DNA from: Luteimonas sp. FCS-9
GTDB lineage: Bacteria; Pseudomonadota; Gammaproteobacteria; Xanthomonadales; Xanthomonadaceae
Direction of reading: 5' to 3'
Length of the DNA stretch: 64,000 nucleotides
Assembly: GCF_001014645.1 (NCBI RefSeq)
Contig: NZ_LASZ01000014.1
Coordinates: 1 to 64,000 of the forward strand
Part shown: positions 1-9,721 of the stretch, piece after piece
How the letters are laid out: every line of letters starts with the position of its first letter
Numbering within the stretch: position 1 is the first letter of the stretch
Notes under the pieces: model-generated
The model's database searches: none
Told to the model about the DNA's origin: nothing
The model's input: the letters and a program-made list of their open reading frames with translations, nothing else
Translations under genes and position numbers: made by a program

Positions 1-1007
<1,007 letters not shown>

Positions 1008-1164
1008 TAACCTCAAGTTGCTTCGCAACCCGAAGCATCCTTGGCCCACGACACGTAACGTCGTCCCAATGTTCGCTACTTCCCAACCTACGAGAGCGTG
1101 AGCGCGATCGGTCCGTCCTCGACATCCGTCGATCACCGGACCCAACCGCGACCCTCCACCCTCT

Positions 1165-1280
1165 CCCTGGTGACAATAGCTGTATGGAACCACCCGATCC
1201 CATTCCGAACTCGGAAGTGAAACGTACATGCGCCGATGGTAGTGTGCATCTAGCATGCGAGAGTAGGTCATCGCCAGGGT
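1165..1280 (+). rRNA. rrf: 5S ribosomal RNA
   Basis: This follows the 23S gene after a spacer of about 157 bases. The conserved 5S core is visible (cccgatcccattccgaactc, then gaagtgaaac and gcgccgatggtagtgtg). The terminal helix is formed by ccctggtg at the 5' end and cgccaggg at the 3' end. Length and order are typical of the end of an rrn operon, and a strong intrinsic terminator follows directly. The ends may be off by one or two bases. Confidence 0.95.
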
Positions 1281-1290
1281 CTTTACCCCA

Positions 1291-1323
1291 AAACCCCCGC
1301 CGGGCTTCCGGCGGGGGTTTTTC
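1291..1323 (+). terminator. Intrinsic terminator of the rRNA operon
   Basis: A perfect 13-bp stem (1291-1303 paired with 1308-1320) with loop gctt is followed by a run of T. It lies about 10 bases after the 5S gene and should end the rrn transcript. Confidence 0.93.
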
Positions 1324-1794
1324 TTTGCGCTGCTCTCTCTTCGGATGGGCAGCCGCCTGCCGCCCGGAAGCCGCTTCCCTCTCGGTCAAGGCATCGTGCC
1401 TTGACTCGGGCGTGCGCCATCCATGGCGCACTCGACGCGGCCACCGGCCGTCAGTCCGCTGCCGAGGGCGTTTACAAGCTGTCTTCGGGAAGCACAGAGT
1501 CCGTCTGTTGGAAGAAATTTCTCTGCCTTGCGAGCGAGTCGCTACTTGCCTGCCGGATGCCGGGACGGCCAAGCGGATATCGGGCCGCGACTCGGCGCAG
1601 TGCCCGGCAGGCGCTCGCGGGAAAGCGACTTGCGGCGACCGTCCAGACGCCGATCGATACTCAGCTCGGCAGTGCTCGCGAAAAGTAGGCGTGCGACGAG
1701 GCGACTGGACTCAAGCGATGCCTGCTCCAGACTCTCCGCCTTACTGCGCCGGCATGGTCCTGGGTCGGCCCGGCTTGATACGATGCGCGCACGC
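1324..1794. other. Intergenic stretch between rrn terminator and tRNA, no gene recognised
   Basis: About 470 bases with several overlapping open frames in different phases. None has a recognisable product, a convincing ribosome binding site or a consistent coding pattern. At the right end, tacgat at 1779-1784 could be a -10 element for the tRNA gene that starts 11 bases later, but no good -35 element is visible. Otherwise I see nothing in it. Confidence 0.5.
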
Positions 1795-1870
1795 GGGCCT
1801 ATAGCTCAATGGTCAGAGCAGAGGACTCATAATCCTTTGGTTCCAGGTTCGAGTCCTGGTGGGCCCACCA
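1795..1870 (+). tRNA. tRNA with CAT anticodon, probably tRNA-Ile2 (lysidine-type)
   Basis: All four arms fold: acceptor gggccta (1795-1801) with tgggccc (1860-1866), D arm gctc/gagc, anticodon loop ctcataa, T arm ccagg/cctgg, and an encoded CCA end. The anticodon CAT can mean elongator Met, initiator Met or Ile2, whose C34 is modified to lysidine by TilS. The D loop and variable loop (tggtt) resemble enterobacterial ileX, while the other CAT tRNA at 15969 clearly resembles elongator Met. I therefore favour Ile2. This is inferred from similarity, not proven. Confidence 0.85.
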
Positions 1871-2236
1871 CCTGCGCCCCGTTTCGCGAAACCCTTACAA
1901 CCGGCCCGCTACATTGCGTTCGACCTGAATGCGATGCGGCGGAACGATGTTGCGAGAACTTGATCGGTTGGCCGCCGCGACGGCAGGTCCCTTGCCAGGA
2001 CTCGCCGTCGCAATGCCAGTCCTGCCGGCAGTGGCCACGCGCCGTTCCATGCCCGCTTGCCCGATGGCGATGACGGTCCGTTTCGGCGACGGCTGGCTAT
2101 CCACGACGCCGCCTCTGTCATCTGCCCTCCGCGTTCGGGGGGCTGCTGCGCGTGTCGGCGTTGGCGCCTTCCTGGGTCGCCCGTCCGTTGCATCACGCAT
2201 GTTGCCGGCCAAGCGGTGGCACGCGTGACCGCGGGC
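1871..2236. other. Leader region between tRNA and opgH, no gene recognised
   Basis: This 366-base stretch holds a perfect 12-base palindrome (gtttcgcgaaac, 1881-1892) just after the tRNA and a weak -10-like tacatt at 1910-1915. If that promoter is real, opgH has a leader of roughly 320 bases. The opgH frame stays open back to 2057, but those extra residues look unlike the family, so they are treated as untranslated. No riboswitch fold was recognised. Confidence 0.4.
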
Positions 2237-4123
2237 ATGTCCCAGGCGGCGCCGCCCCAGCGCGGGGTGTTGCCGCCCGAATGCCCCATCGCCATGCCGG
2301 TGCAGTCGCTGCGCGAAGGCGATCTGGTCGGCGCGCGCCTGCCCAGCGCCCCCCGCGGCATGGCCTGGCGTCGCGCCGCGATCCTCGGCCTGACCGGCAG
2401 CCTCACCGTGCTTGCCGCCTACCAGATCTGGTGGCTGCTGCGCATCGGCGGGATCGACGTGCTCGAGGGCCTGCTGCTCGCCGTGTTCGTGCCCCTGTTC
2501 GCGTGGATCGCCCAGTCGTTCGCCAGTTCGCTGGCCGGCTTCGCGATGGTGCTGCTGCGTCGGCCGGCTCGGCTCGGCATCGATCCGCAGACCCCGTTGC
2601 CGGCTCTCGGCGCGCGGACCGCGTTGCTGATGCCCACCTACAACGAGCACCCCGAGCGCCTGTTCGCGGGCCTGCAGGCGATCTGCGAATCGCTGGACGA
2701 AACCGGGCAGGGCGACCGTTTCGACCTGTTCGTGCTCAGCGACACCCGCGACGCCGGCATCCATGCGCGCGAACTCCAGGCGTTCTCACGGCTGCGCGCG
2801 CAGTGTCCCGGGACCCGGCTCTACTACCGGCGCCGCGACGACAACCGCGAGCGCAAGGCCGGCAACATCGCCGACTGGGTGCGTCGCTGGGGCGGCGGCT
2901 ACCCCAAGTTCCTGATCCTCGACGCCGACAGCCTGATGACCGGCGACACGCTGGTGCGGCTGGCCGGTGCGATGGAGCGCCACGACGACGTCGCGCTGAT
3001 CCAGACGCTGCCGGTGATCGTCAACGGCACCACGATGTTCGCACGGATGCAGCAGTTCTCCGGGCGCATGTACGGCCCGGTGATCGCCCAGGGCGTTGCC
3101 TGGTGGCATGGTGCGGAGAGCAACTACTGGGGCCACAACGCGATGATCCGCAGCGCCGCGTTCGCCGCGCACGGCGGCCTGCCCGAGCTCCATGGCCCCT
3201 CGCCGTTCCGCGGCACCGTGCTCAGCCACGACTTCGTCGAGGCCGCGCTGCTGCGCCGCGGCGGTTGGGCCCTGCACATGGTGCCCACGCTCGAAGGCAG
3301 CTACGAGGAAGGCCCGCCGACGCTGACCGACATGCTCATCCGCGACCGTCGCTGGTGCCAGGGCAATCTGCAACACGGCGGCGTGCTGCCGGCCCGCGGT
3401 CTGCATTGGGTGAACCGTTGGCACCTGCTGATCGGCATCGGTCACTACCTGACCGCCCCGCTGTGGGCGATGCTGATCCTGGTCGGCATCGCGGTCCCGC
3501 TGCAACACGGGATGCCCGGCGTCGACGGTTTCTCGGCCGCCGGCTACTGGATGGCGATCGACGACGGCCGTTTCCTGGGCGTATTCGCGCTGACGATGGC
3601 GCTGCTGTTCGCTCCCAAGGTGTTCGGCTACGTGGCCACGCTCAGCGACGCGCGCATGCGCCGCGGCTGCGGCGGCGCGTTGCGCGGGCTGGTCAGCCTG
3701 CTGATCGAGAATGTCCTGGCCGCGTTGATGGCGCCGGTGACGATGTACGTGCAGTCGCGCGGCGTGGCCGAGGTGCTGGCCGGCCGCGATTCGGGCTGGG
3801 ACGCGCAGCAGCGCGACGACGGCCGGCAGACCTACGCCGAGCTGTGGCGCAGCTACCGCGGCACCACGGTGCTGGGCATCGGCATGGGCATCGTGGCCTG
3901 GTGGCTGTCGCCGGGTCTGGCGCTGTGGATGTCGCCGATGATCGTCGGCCTCGCCGGCTCGATCCCGATCGTCCGGCTCACCTCGTCGCGCGGGCTGGGG
4001 CTGGCGATGCGCCGTGCGCGGCTGTTCGCCACGCCCGAGGAGGCCGCGCCGCCGCGCGTGCTGCTGCGCGCCAGCGAATTGCGCGCGCAGGCCGACGCCC
4101 CGCTGGCGCCGCGTGCGGACTGA
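2237..4123 (+). CDS. opgH: Glucans biosynthesis glucosyltransferase OpgH (MdoH/HrpM)
   Basis: Inner-membrane family 2 glycosyltransferase that makes the beta-glucan backbone of osmoregulated periplasmic glucans from UDP-glucose. The 628-residue product has N-terminal membrane segments (about residues 45-110), then a cytoplasmic GT2 domain. Visible motifs are the MPTYNE entry strand, the DADS metal site (Asp229, Asp231) and a DRRWCQGN motif around residue 372, followed by further membrane segments. The ATG at 2237 is chosen because the protein then begins like Xanthomonas OpgH; upstream in-frame GTG (2225) and ATG (2057) starts are possible. opgG, the usual partner in enterobacteria, is not adjacent. 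In Xanthomonas and Pseudomonas the homologue is known as hrpM. The next gene starts 60 bases downstream. Confidence 0.93.
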   Translation: MSQAAPPQRGVLPPECPIAMPVQSLREGDLVGARLPSAPRGMAWRRAAILGLTGSLTVLAAYQIWWLLRIGGIDVLEGLLLAVFVPLFAWIAQSFASSLAGFAMVLLRRPARLGIDPQTPLPALGARTALLMPTYNEHPERLFAGLQAICESLDETGQGDRFDLFVLSDTRDAGIHARELQAFSRLRAQCPGTRLYYRRRDDNRERKAGNIADWVRRWGGGYPKFLILDADSLMTGDTLVRLAGAMERHDDVALIQTLPVIVNGTTMFARMQQFSGRMYGPVIAQGVAWWHGAESNYWGHNAMIRSAAFAAHGGLPELHGPSPFRGTVLSHDFVEAALLRRGGWALHMVPTLEGSYEEGPPTLTDMLIRDRRWCQGNLQHGGVLPARGLHWVNRWHLLIGIGHYLTAPLWAMLILVGIAVPLQHGMPGVDGFSAAGYWMAIDDGRFLGVFALTMALLFAPKVFGYVATLSDARMRRGCGGALRGLVSLLIENVLAALMAPVTMYVQSRGVAEVLAGRDSGWDAQQRDDGRQTYAELWRSYRGTTVLGIGMGIVAWWLSPGLALWMSPMIVGLAGSIPIVRLTSSRGLGLAMRRARLFATPEEAAPPRVLLRASELRAQADAPLAPRAD

Positions 4124-4183
4124 CGCGCGGCGGCCCCGGGAGCCAGCGCTTACACTGGCGGGCGGTCCCACGACGACATCCGC

Positions 4184-4864
4184 ATGAACGACGACACCGC
4201 ACTGCTCGACTGCATCGAACGCGAGACCGGCCGCGACCCGGCCTGGAGCGTGATCTGGCTGCACGGCCTGGGCGCCGACGGCCACGATTTCGCGCCGATC
4301 GTACCCGAGCTGCTCCGCCCGGACTGGCCGGCGATCCGTTTCGTGTTCCCGCACGCGCCGATGCGCGCGGTAACGATCAACAACGGCGTGCGCATGCGCG
4401 CGTGGTACGACATCGTCGACATCGACCTGGGCAACCGTGCCGACGAGGCCGGCGTGCAGGCGTCGGTGACCCAGGTCGATGCATTGATCGCCCGCGAAGC
4501 CGAGCGCGGCGTGCCGGCCTCGCGCGTGATCCTGGCCGGTTTCTCGCAGGGCGGTGCGATCACGCTGGCCGCCGGCCTGCGCCGCTCGGAGCCGCTGGGC
4601 GGCCTGGTCGGGCTGTCGACCTACCTGCCCGCCGCCGGCACCGCGCAAGGCGCGCTCGTCGCCGGCGCGAACGCGCAGCCGGTCTTCATGGCGCACGGCA
4701 CGCAGGACCCGGTCGTGCCGGCGATCGCGGGGCAGCAGAGCGCCGCGCTGCTGCGGCAGTTCGGGTTCGACGTGCGGTGGCAGACCTATCCGATGCCGCA
4801 CTCGGTCTGCGCCGAGGAGATCGCCGACCTGGGCGTCTGGCTGAGCGCACGGTTCGCCGACTGA
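4184..4864 (+). CDS. Carboxylesterase / phospholipase family alpha/beta hydrolase
   Basis: A 226-residue protein of the Abhydrolase_2 family (Pseudomonas EstB / acyl-protein thioesterase group), which hydrolyses short-chain carboxylic esters in the cytoplasm. The catalytic triad is visible: Ser121 in GFSQG, Asp175 in HGTQDPVV and His206 in MPHSV. The oxyanion-side motif LHGLGADG is near residue 27. Length is normal for the family and no signal peptide is seen. A tacact hexamer at 4151-4156 could be a -10 element. The gene stands between opgH and algR with 60 and 170 bases on either side, so it may be a separate unit. The natural substrate cannot be told from sequence. Confidence 0.9.
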   Translation: MNDDTALLDCIERETGRDPAWSVIWLHGLGADGHDFAPIVPELLRPDWPAIRFVFPHAPMRAVTINNGVRMRAWYDIVDIDLGNRADEAGVQASVTQVDALIAREAERGVPASRVILAGFSQGGAITLAAGLRRSEPLGGLVGLSTYLPAAGTAQGALVAGANAQPVFMAHGTQDPVVPAIAGQQSAALLRQFGFDVRWQTYPMPHSVCAEEIADLGVWLSARFAD

Positions 4865-5034
4865 CGGCGTGGCGCCGCATGCGCAGCGGGCACGGCGTGT
4901 GATGCGGCGCCACCGGCCCTGCCTCGGCAGGGCGCGCGCTGCGGCGGCCCGCTGGCGTGCCGATGCCCGTCCGGGCACCATCGCAGGACCGGGCCACGGG
5001 CCCAGGGACCGTGCCTTGACGGGAGCGGAGGACC

Positions 5035-5760
5035 ATGAAGGTCGTGATCGCCGATGACGAGCCGCTGGCGCGCGAGCGCCTGCGGATGCTGCTGGCGCAA
5101 CTGCCTGGGGTCGAGGTCGTCGCCGAGGTGGGCGACGGCCGCGCCGCGCTGGAAGCCTGCGCCGCGCACGATCCGGCCCTGGTGCTGCTCGACATCGCGA
5201 TGCCGGGCATCGACGGCCTGGAGGCGGCGCGCCATCTCAACGCCTTCGAGCCGCGCCCGGCGATCGTGTTCTGCACCGCGTACGACGCGCACGCGCTCAA
5301 GGCGTTCGAGGCCGCGGCGGTCGACTACCTGGTCAAGCCCGTCCGCGCCGAGCGCCTGCAGGCCGCGGTCGAGCGCGCGCGCGCGTTCACCGCCGGACGC
5401 GAGGCGACGTCGGTCGTCGCCGACCGTCAGCGGACCCATCTGTGCGCGCGGCTGCGCGGCAGCTTGCGGCTGATCCCGGTCGAGGACATCCGCTACCTGC
5501 AGGCCGAGGAGAAGTACGTCGTCGTGCACCATGCCCGCGGCGAGGACCTGGTCGAGGAATCGCTCAAGTCGCTGGAGGAGGCGTTCGGCGACCGCTTCGT
5601 GCGCATCCACCGCAACTGTCTGGTCGCCCGGCACGAGCTGGTCGAGCTGCGACGCGACGCCGACGGCCACGTGCACGCGGTGCTGCGGCATGCCGAGCGT
5701 ACGCTCGAGGTGAGCCGGCGCTGCGTGGCACAGCTGCGCGACGCGGTGCGCCAGCTCTAG
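5035..5760 (+). CDS. algR: LytTR-family response regulator AlgR
   Basis: A two-component response regulator of 241 residues. The receiver domain (1-115) has Asp7, Asp8, phosphoacceptor Asp53 (LLDIAMPG), Thr81 and Lys101, all intact. A LytTR DNA-binding domain follows from about residue 140 ([17 protein letters not shown]). In Pseudomonas AlgR controls alginate, twitching motility and virulence genes together with the kinase AlgZ/FimS. Here no kinase gene is adjacent: the gene to the left is an esterase and the gene to the right is hemC, the same downstream neighbour as in Pseudomonas. A purine-rich gcggagga precedes the ATG at 5035. Confidence 0.92.
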   Translation: MKVVIADDEPLARERLRMLLAQLPGVEVVAEVGDGRAALEACAAHDPALVLLDIAMPGIDGLEAARHLNAFEPRPAIVFCTAYDAHALKAFEAAAVDYLVKPVRAERLQAAVERARAFTAGREATSVVADRQRTHLCARLRGSLRLIPVEDIRYLQAEEKYVVVHHARGEDLVEESLKSLEEAFGDRFVRIHRNCLVARHELVELRRDADGHVHAVLRHAERTLEVSRRCVAQLRDAVRQL

Positions 5761-5797
5761 GGACGCGCGCCGTTCGCGTCCCGGCGCCGGGATCGTC

Positions 5798-5809
5798 GAT
5801 AATGCCCGG
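5798..5809 (+). promoter_or_regulatory. -10-like element placed for a leaderless hemC transcript
   Basis: The hexamer gataat (5798-5803) ends exactly six bases before the hemC ATG at 5810, so transcription would begin at or next to the start codon. No Shine-Dalgarno sequence lies between them and no clear -35 hexamer is seen. Read-through from algR, which ends 49 bases upstream, is also possible. Confidence 0.5.
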
Positions 5810-6721
5810 ATGGAACGACTGCGCATCGCCACCCGCAAGAGCCCGCTCGCGTTGTGGCAGAGCGAACACGTGGCCGCCGCCCTGCGCGCGCGCCATCCCG
5901 GTCTCGAGGTCGAGCTGGTGCCGCTGAGCACGCGCGGCGACGAAGTGCTGGACCGCTCGCTGGCCGCGATCGGCGGCAAGGGCCTGTTCCTCAAGGAACT
6001 GGAGATCGCGATGCAGGCCGGCGACGCCGACTGCGCGGTGCACTCGCTCAAGGACGTGCCGATGGAGCTCGAGCCGGGCTTCGCGTTGCCGGCCATCCTG
6101 GCGCGGGCCGACCATGCCGACGCGTTCGTCAGCAATGCGTTCGCATCGATCGACGCGCTGCCGCTGGGCGCGCGCGTGGGCACCTCGTCGCTGCGGCGCC
6201 AGGCGCAACTGCGCGCCCGCCGTGCGGATCTGGAGATCCTGGACCTGCGCGGCAACGTCAACACGCGGCTGGCCAAGCTCGACAGCGGCCAGTACGACGC
6301 CATCGTGCTGGCGTGCGCCGGGCTGCAGCGGCTCGGGCTCGACGCCCGCATCCGCGCGCGGCTGGACGCGCCCGACTGGCTGCCGGCGCCGGCCCAGGGC
6401 GCGATCGCGATCGAATGCCGCGACGACGCTCCGCAGCTGCAGGCGCTGCTGGCGACGCTCGACGACGCACCCACGCGGCGCTGCGTCGAGGCCGAGCGGG
6501 CGATGAACCGGGCGCTGCACGGCAGCTGCCATGTGCCGGTCGCGGCGTTCGCGCGGCTGCACGACGGCCGCATCCTGCTCGAAGGCCTCGTCGGCTCGGC
6601 CACCGACGGCCGCGCGGTCCGGGCGGGCGGCGAGGCCGGCGAGGGCGAAGGCGAGGCGCTGGGCTCGGCCGTGGCCGCGCGCCTGCTCGAGAGCGGCGCG
6701 GGCGCGTTCCTGCCGGGGTGA
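5810..6721 (+). CDS. hemC: Porphobilinogen deaminase (hydroxymethylbilane synthase)
   Basis: Condenses four porphobilinogens into hydroxymethylbilane in haem synthesis, in the cytoplasm. The 303-residue product has the normal length. It carries the substrate-binding HSLKDVP motif (Lys81, Asp82), the TSSLRR motif near residue 126, DLRGNVNTR near 145, and the cofactor-attachment cysteine Cys240 in HGSCHVP. The start is fixed by the conserved [11 protein letters not shown] opening. It lies downstream of algR, as in Pseudomonas, but hemD is not next to it. A -10-like hexamer immediately upstream may give it its own leaderless transcript. Confidence 0.96.
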   Translation: MERLRIATRKSPLALWQSEHVAAALRARHPGLEVELVPLSTRGDEVLDRSLAAIGGKGLFLKELEIAMQAGDADCAVHSLKDVPMELEPGFALPAILARADHADAFVSNAFASIDALPLGARVGTSSLRRQAQLRARRADLEILDLRGNVNTRLAKLDSGQYDAIVLACAGLQRLGLDARIRARLDAPDWLPAPAQGAIAIECRDDAPQLQALLATLDDAPTRRCVEAERAMNRALHGSCHVPVAAFARLHDGRILLEGLVGSATDGRAVRAGGEAGEGEGEALGSAVAARLLESGAGAFLPG

Positions 6722-6747
6722 GCGTCGGCCGCGGCGACGCGCGCGGA

Positions 6748-7440
6748 TCAGAAGTGGTACTGCACCTTCACCGAGCTCTCGGTGTCGGTGCTGCCGCGGC
6801 CGCCGTTGCCCAGCGTGTCGTGGCGTAGCTCGAAATCCGAGCGCAACGTCCACTGCGGGAACAGCTCGTAGTCGAAGGCCAGCGTCTGCCGCAGGAAGGT
6901 GTTCTCGCGACCGGTCTCGACCTGCACCTGCTGGGTGAACGATGCGCGCCGGCCCAGTTCCTGCGACAGCTGGACCTGGCCGCGCGCGACCGGCCCGGGC
7001 ACCGCGGTGCCGAAGTCGGTGTAGGGCTCGATGCGCACGCCGGTGCCGAACTCGAGCCGCAGCGAGGTCTCGGGGCTGCGGATCGCCTCGATGCCGTAGC
7101 TGGCGTCCCATTTCACGTGGTTGCCGCCGGAGCGGAAGCTGTCGCGCTGCGCGAACGGCGAGTGCAGCGCGATCGCGGGGCGGTCGGGCAGGCGGATGAC
7201 CGGCGGCGCGACCGTCCTGGGGCGGACGCCCGGCGCGCGTGGCGCCCAGATGCGGCGCCGCGCCGCGCTCGCGGTCCATTCCGCGTCGGTGCACTTGAGC
7301 CGGAAGCACGGACGGCGCAGCGGCACCTGGCGCATCGCCACGGCGGCCACGGCGGGTTGCTCCGGCGCCGCCGGAAGCGGTTGCGTGTAGATCGGCAGGC
7401 CTGCGAAAGCCAGCCACCAGCCAGCGAGCATGTCAGCCAT
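6748..7440 (-). CDS. Putative outer-membrane protein with half of a DUF481-like barrel
   Basis: A 230-residue protein whose C-terminal 110 residues alternate hydrophobic and polar residues and end in aromatic Phe (SSVKVQYHF), as in outer-membrane beta-barrels. Short stretches such as FRSDFELRHD-type strands resemble the C-terminal half of DUF481 (YdiY-like salt-induced outer-membrane proteins). The N-terminal half of that family is not seen. Residues 1-30 are hydrophobic and could be an export signal. The middle, about 45-95, is rich in Arg and Pro and unlike a barrel. It may be a shortened family member or a decayed gene with a chance N-terminal extension. It converges on hemC with 26 bases between them. 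Confidence 0.55.
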   Translation of the reverse strand: MADMLAGWWLAFAGLPIYTQPLPAAPEQPAVAAVAMRQVPLRRPCFRLKCTDAEWTASAARRRIWAPRAPGVRPRTVAPPVIRLPDRPAIALHSPFAQRDSFRSGGNHVKWDASYGIEAIRSPETSLRLEFGTGVRIEPYTDFGTAVPGPVARGQVQLSQELGRRASFTQQVQVETGRENTFLRQTLAFDYELFPQWTLRSDFELRHDTLGNGGRGSTDTESSVKVQYHF

Positions 7441-7578
7441 TCATGAAATCGGTTCCAACCGATTATGCCGACGGATCGCGGCGCTTCCAAGCCGATCGCC
7501 GTCGATCGGCGCGGCGGGTTCAGCTCGGGTGCGCAGGCGAGTGTCCGGGGGCGTGCGGGGCGGCGGGCTGCGACGGGC

Positions 7579-7605
7579 GATAATGCCCGCCCCGCGCCGA
7601 AGGAA
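7579..7605 (+). promoter_or_regulatory. -10-like element and ribosome binding site of the FAD oxidoreductase gene
   Basis: gataat at 7579-7584 predicts transcription from about 7591. The purine stretch gaaggaa that follows sits 6-8 bases before the GTG at 7612 and supports that codon as the start over the earlier in-frame ATG at 7465. Confidence 0.45.
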
Positions 7606-7611
7606 CCCACC

Positions 7612-8991
7612 GTGTCCCAGCCCGCTGTTCCCGACGTCGATGTCGCCGTGGTCGGCGGCGGCGCCACCGGTGCGCTGGTGGCGCTGCACCTGCTCGCCGC
7701 GCCCGGCCTGCGCGTCGCGCTGGTCGAGCCGCGGCCGGCGCCGGCGCGCGGCGTGGCCTATTCGACTCCGCGCCCCGAGCACCTGCTCAACGTCAACGCG
7801 GCACGGATGAGCGCCTTCGACGATCGGCCCGACGACTTTCTCGCGTTCCTGCGCGACGCGCCCGAGGCGGCGGCGATCCCGGATACGGCCCTGCCGGCGA
7901 TGTTCGCGCCGCGCCGCGTCTACGGCGACTACCTGCAGGCGCGGCTGGCGACCCAATCGCGGATCGACGCCCTGGCGCGCCTCGAGACGACGGTGGAGGA
8001 CCTGGTGCCGGGCGAGGGCGGCTTCGAACTGCGGACCGCATCCGGGGCGCCGCTGCGCGCGCGGGCGGTGGTGCTGGCGACGGGCGGCCTGCCTGCGGCA
8101 TTGCCGGTGCCGGCAGGCGGCGCGCTCGCGGGCGTCGTCGATGCCTGGCGCTACGACGCCGTCGCCGCGATCGACCCCGGGGCCGATGTCGCGATCGTCG
8201 GTGCGGGGCTGAGCATGGTCGACGTGCTGCTGACCCTGCACGCCAACGGACATTGCGGCCGGATCGTCGCGATCTCGCGCCACGGCCTGATGCCGCTGGG
8301 CCACGTGCCGGGGACGGTGCCCCAGGCCGGTGGCGTCGCGCCGCTGCTGCCGCTGGGCGTGCGCGCGCGCATGCGTGTGCTGCGGCGATGGGCGGCCGAG
8401 GCGCAGGCGCACGGCCGGCCGTGGCAGGACGCGCTCGAGCGTCTGCGGCCGCAGGTCCAGGCACTGTGGCAGGCCTGGCCGCCGGCCGAACAGGCCCGCT
8501 TCCTGCGCCATGCGGTACGTCACTGGGACATCCATCGCCACCGGATCGCGCCCGAGGCGGCCGCGGTGGTCGAGGCCATGCGCCGGGACGGTCGCTTCTC
8601 GCTGCACGCCGGCCGGGTGCTGGCGGTGTCCGTGCACGACGACGGGCGGCTGCGGCTCGACTGGCGCCGCCGCCGGGGCGAACGCGACGAGACGCTCGCG
8701 GTCGACCGCGTCGTCAATGCCACCGGCCTGGAGAAACGGCCGACGCAGGTGCCCGGCAGCCTGCCGGCGGCGTTGCGCACCCGCGGGCTCGCGCGTCCCG
8801 GCCCGCACGGCATGGGGCTCGACACCGACGAGGCGGGCGGCGTGCGCGACCGGGCGGGCATGCCGGTGCCGGGCCTGTGGACGCTCGGCGTGCCGCGGAT
8901 CGGCACGCTGTGGGAAAGCATCGCGATGCCCGAATTGCGCGGCCAGGCTGCGCGCGTGGCCGCCGCGGCGCTCGCCCACGTGCGCGGCTGA
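7612..8991 (+). CDS. FAD/NAD(P)-binding oxidoreductase (NAD_binding_9 type)
   Basis: A flavoprotein of about 459 residues. The N-terminal dinucleotide fold has VVGGGATG at residues 13-20. Next comes a GVAYSTPRPEHLLNVNAARM segment typical of the NAD_binding_9 family, then a second Rossmann motif (VAIVGAGLSMVD) and two ATG motifs (VLATGG, NATGLE). Such proteins are annotated as FAD-dependent oxidoreductases or hydroxylases of unknown substrate, sometimes linked to siderophore metabolism, but nothing here shows that. The GTG at 7612 has a good purine-rich site. The frame is open back to 7465, but that extension is Arg-rich and not family-like. It converges on the next gene with 16 bases between. 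Confidence 0.85.
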   Translation: MSQPAVPDVDVAVVGGGATGALVALHLLAAPGLRVALVEPRPAPARGVAYSTPRPEHLLNVNAARMSAFDDRPDDFLAFLRDAPEAAAIPDTALPAMFAPRRVYGDYLQARLATQSRIDALARLETTVEDLVPGEGGFELRTASGAPLRARAVVLATGGLPAALPVPAGGALAGVVDAWRYDAVAAIDPGADVAIVGAGLSMVDVLLTLHANGHCGRIVAISRHGLMPLGHVPGTVPQAGGVAPLLPLGVRARMRVLRRWAAEAQAHGRPWQDALERLRPQVQALWQAWPPAEQARFLRHAVRHWDIHRHRIAPEAAAVVEAMRRDGRFSLHAGRVLAVSVHDDGRLRLDWRRRRGERDETLAVDRVVNATGLEKRPTQVPGSLPAALRTRGLARPGPHGMGLDTDEAGGVRDRAGMPVPGLWTLGVPRIGTLWESIAMPELRGQAARVAAAALAHVRG

Positions 8992-9007
8992 CGACCGCGT
9001 CGTCGCG

Positions 9008-9613
9008 CTACAGGCAGTCGCGGCGCAGCCGGTGGAGTTCCTCCTCGGCCAGCGCGCGACCGGCGCCGAGGTCGGCATTGGCGAGGTTGCGGCGGATCTG
9101 CGGGCAGGGATCGGTCGGGCCGCCGCCGAACAGCAGCGCGCCGATGCCTTCGACCACGTCCTGCGCCGAGATCGGCTCGCGCATCGCGAACGCGCCGTCC
9201 GGGCGCGGCGGCTCCCGGTGGCGCAGCGGGTCGGGCGCGAAGTCGACCGGGGCGGCCTGAGCCCGCGCCCAGGCCCGGGCCTGGGTTGCCAGCGCCGGCG
9301 TGGGCGTGTCGTCGGCGGCGGGCGCGGGCGACGCAGCGAACTCGCCCGCGGCCAGGGCGGGCCGCGGCGCCGGTGCGGCCGGCACGTCGGCTCGCGCCGA
9401 CAGCGGTTGCCCGGCCGGGGCCCCGGGCGGTGGCGATACGGGCACCGCTGCGGGCGGTGGATCGATCCAGGCCACCTGCAGCGGACGGTCGTGCGCCCTG
9501 GCGCGCGGCGGAGCGTCCGGACCGTGCAGCAGCCAGACCGCGATCGCCAGGTGGCAGGCGAGCGTGGCCGTCGCGGCGATGCGGCCGGTGCGCTCGCGTC
9601 CGGGCTGGGTCAT
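9008..9613 (-). CDS. Proline-rich membrane-anchored protein, function unknown
   Basis: A 201-residue protein I do not recognise. Residues 10-30 (RIAATATLACHLAIAVWLLHG) form one hydrophobic segment after a basic N-terminus, so it is probably anchored with the rest in the periplasm. Residues 45-130 are low-complexity Pro/Ala, a spacer reminiscent of TonB-like proteins, but no TonB C-terminal domain is present. The last 60 residues contain two Cys (DPCPQI and RRDCL) that could form a disulfide. An aggagga ribosome binding site lies about 9 bases before the ATG, and a tagact -10-like element (reverse of 9641-9646) is further upstream. It is divergent from the WYL regulator gene. Confidence 0.7.
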   Translation of the reverse strand: MTQPGRERTGRIAATATLACHLAIAVWLLHGPDAPPRARAHDRPLQVAWIDPPPAAVPVSPPPGAPAGQPLSARADVPAAPAPRPALAAGEFAASPAPAADDTPTPALATQARAWARAQAAPVDFAPDPLRHREPPRPDGAFAMREPISAQDVVEGIGALLFGGGPTDPCPQIRRNLANADLGAGRALAEEELHRLRRDCL

Positions 9614-9709
9614 GACGTCCTGTCCTCCTGTGCGTGCGCGAGTCTAGGGCCGACCCGTTAGCGGGGAGTTATCCGGCTCGCCATCGCGCCGCCGGCCGCG
9701 ACGACGCGC

Positions 9710-9721
9710 CATAATCGGCCC
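9710..9721 (+). promoter_or_regulatory. -10-like element placed for a leaderless transcript of the WYL regulator
   Basis: cataat (9710-9715) ends six bases before the ATG at 9722, the same geometry as at hemC and nudC. There is no ribosome binding site between them and no obvious -35 hexamer. Confidence 0.45.

Noticed and set aside
1423..2073. Open frame between the rRNA genes and opgH
   Set aside because: It runs straight through the tRNA gene and has no recognisable protein motif.
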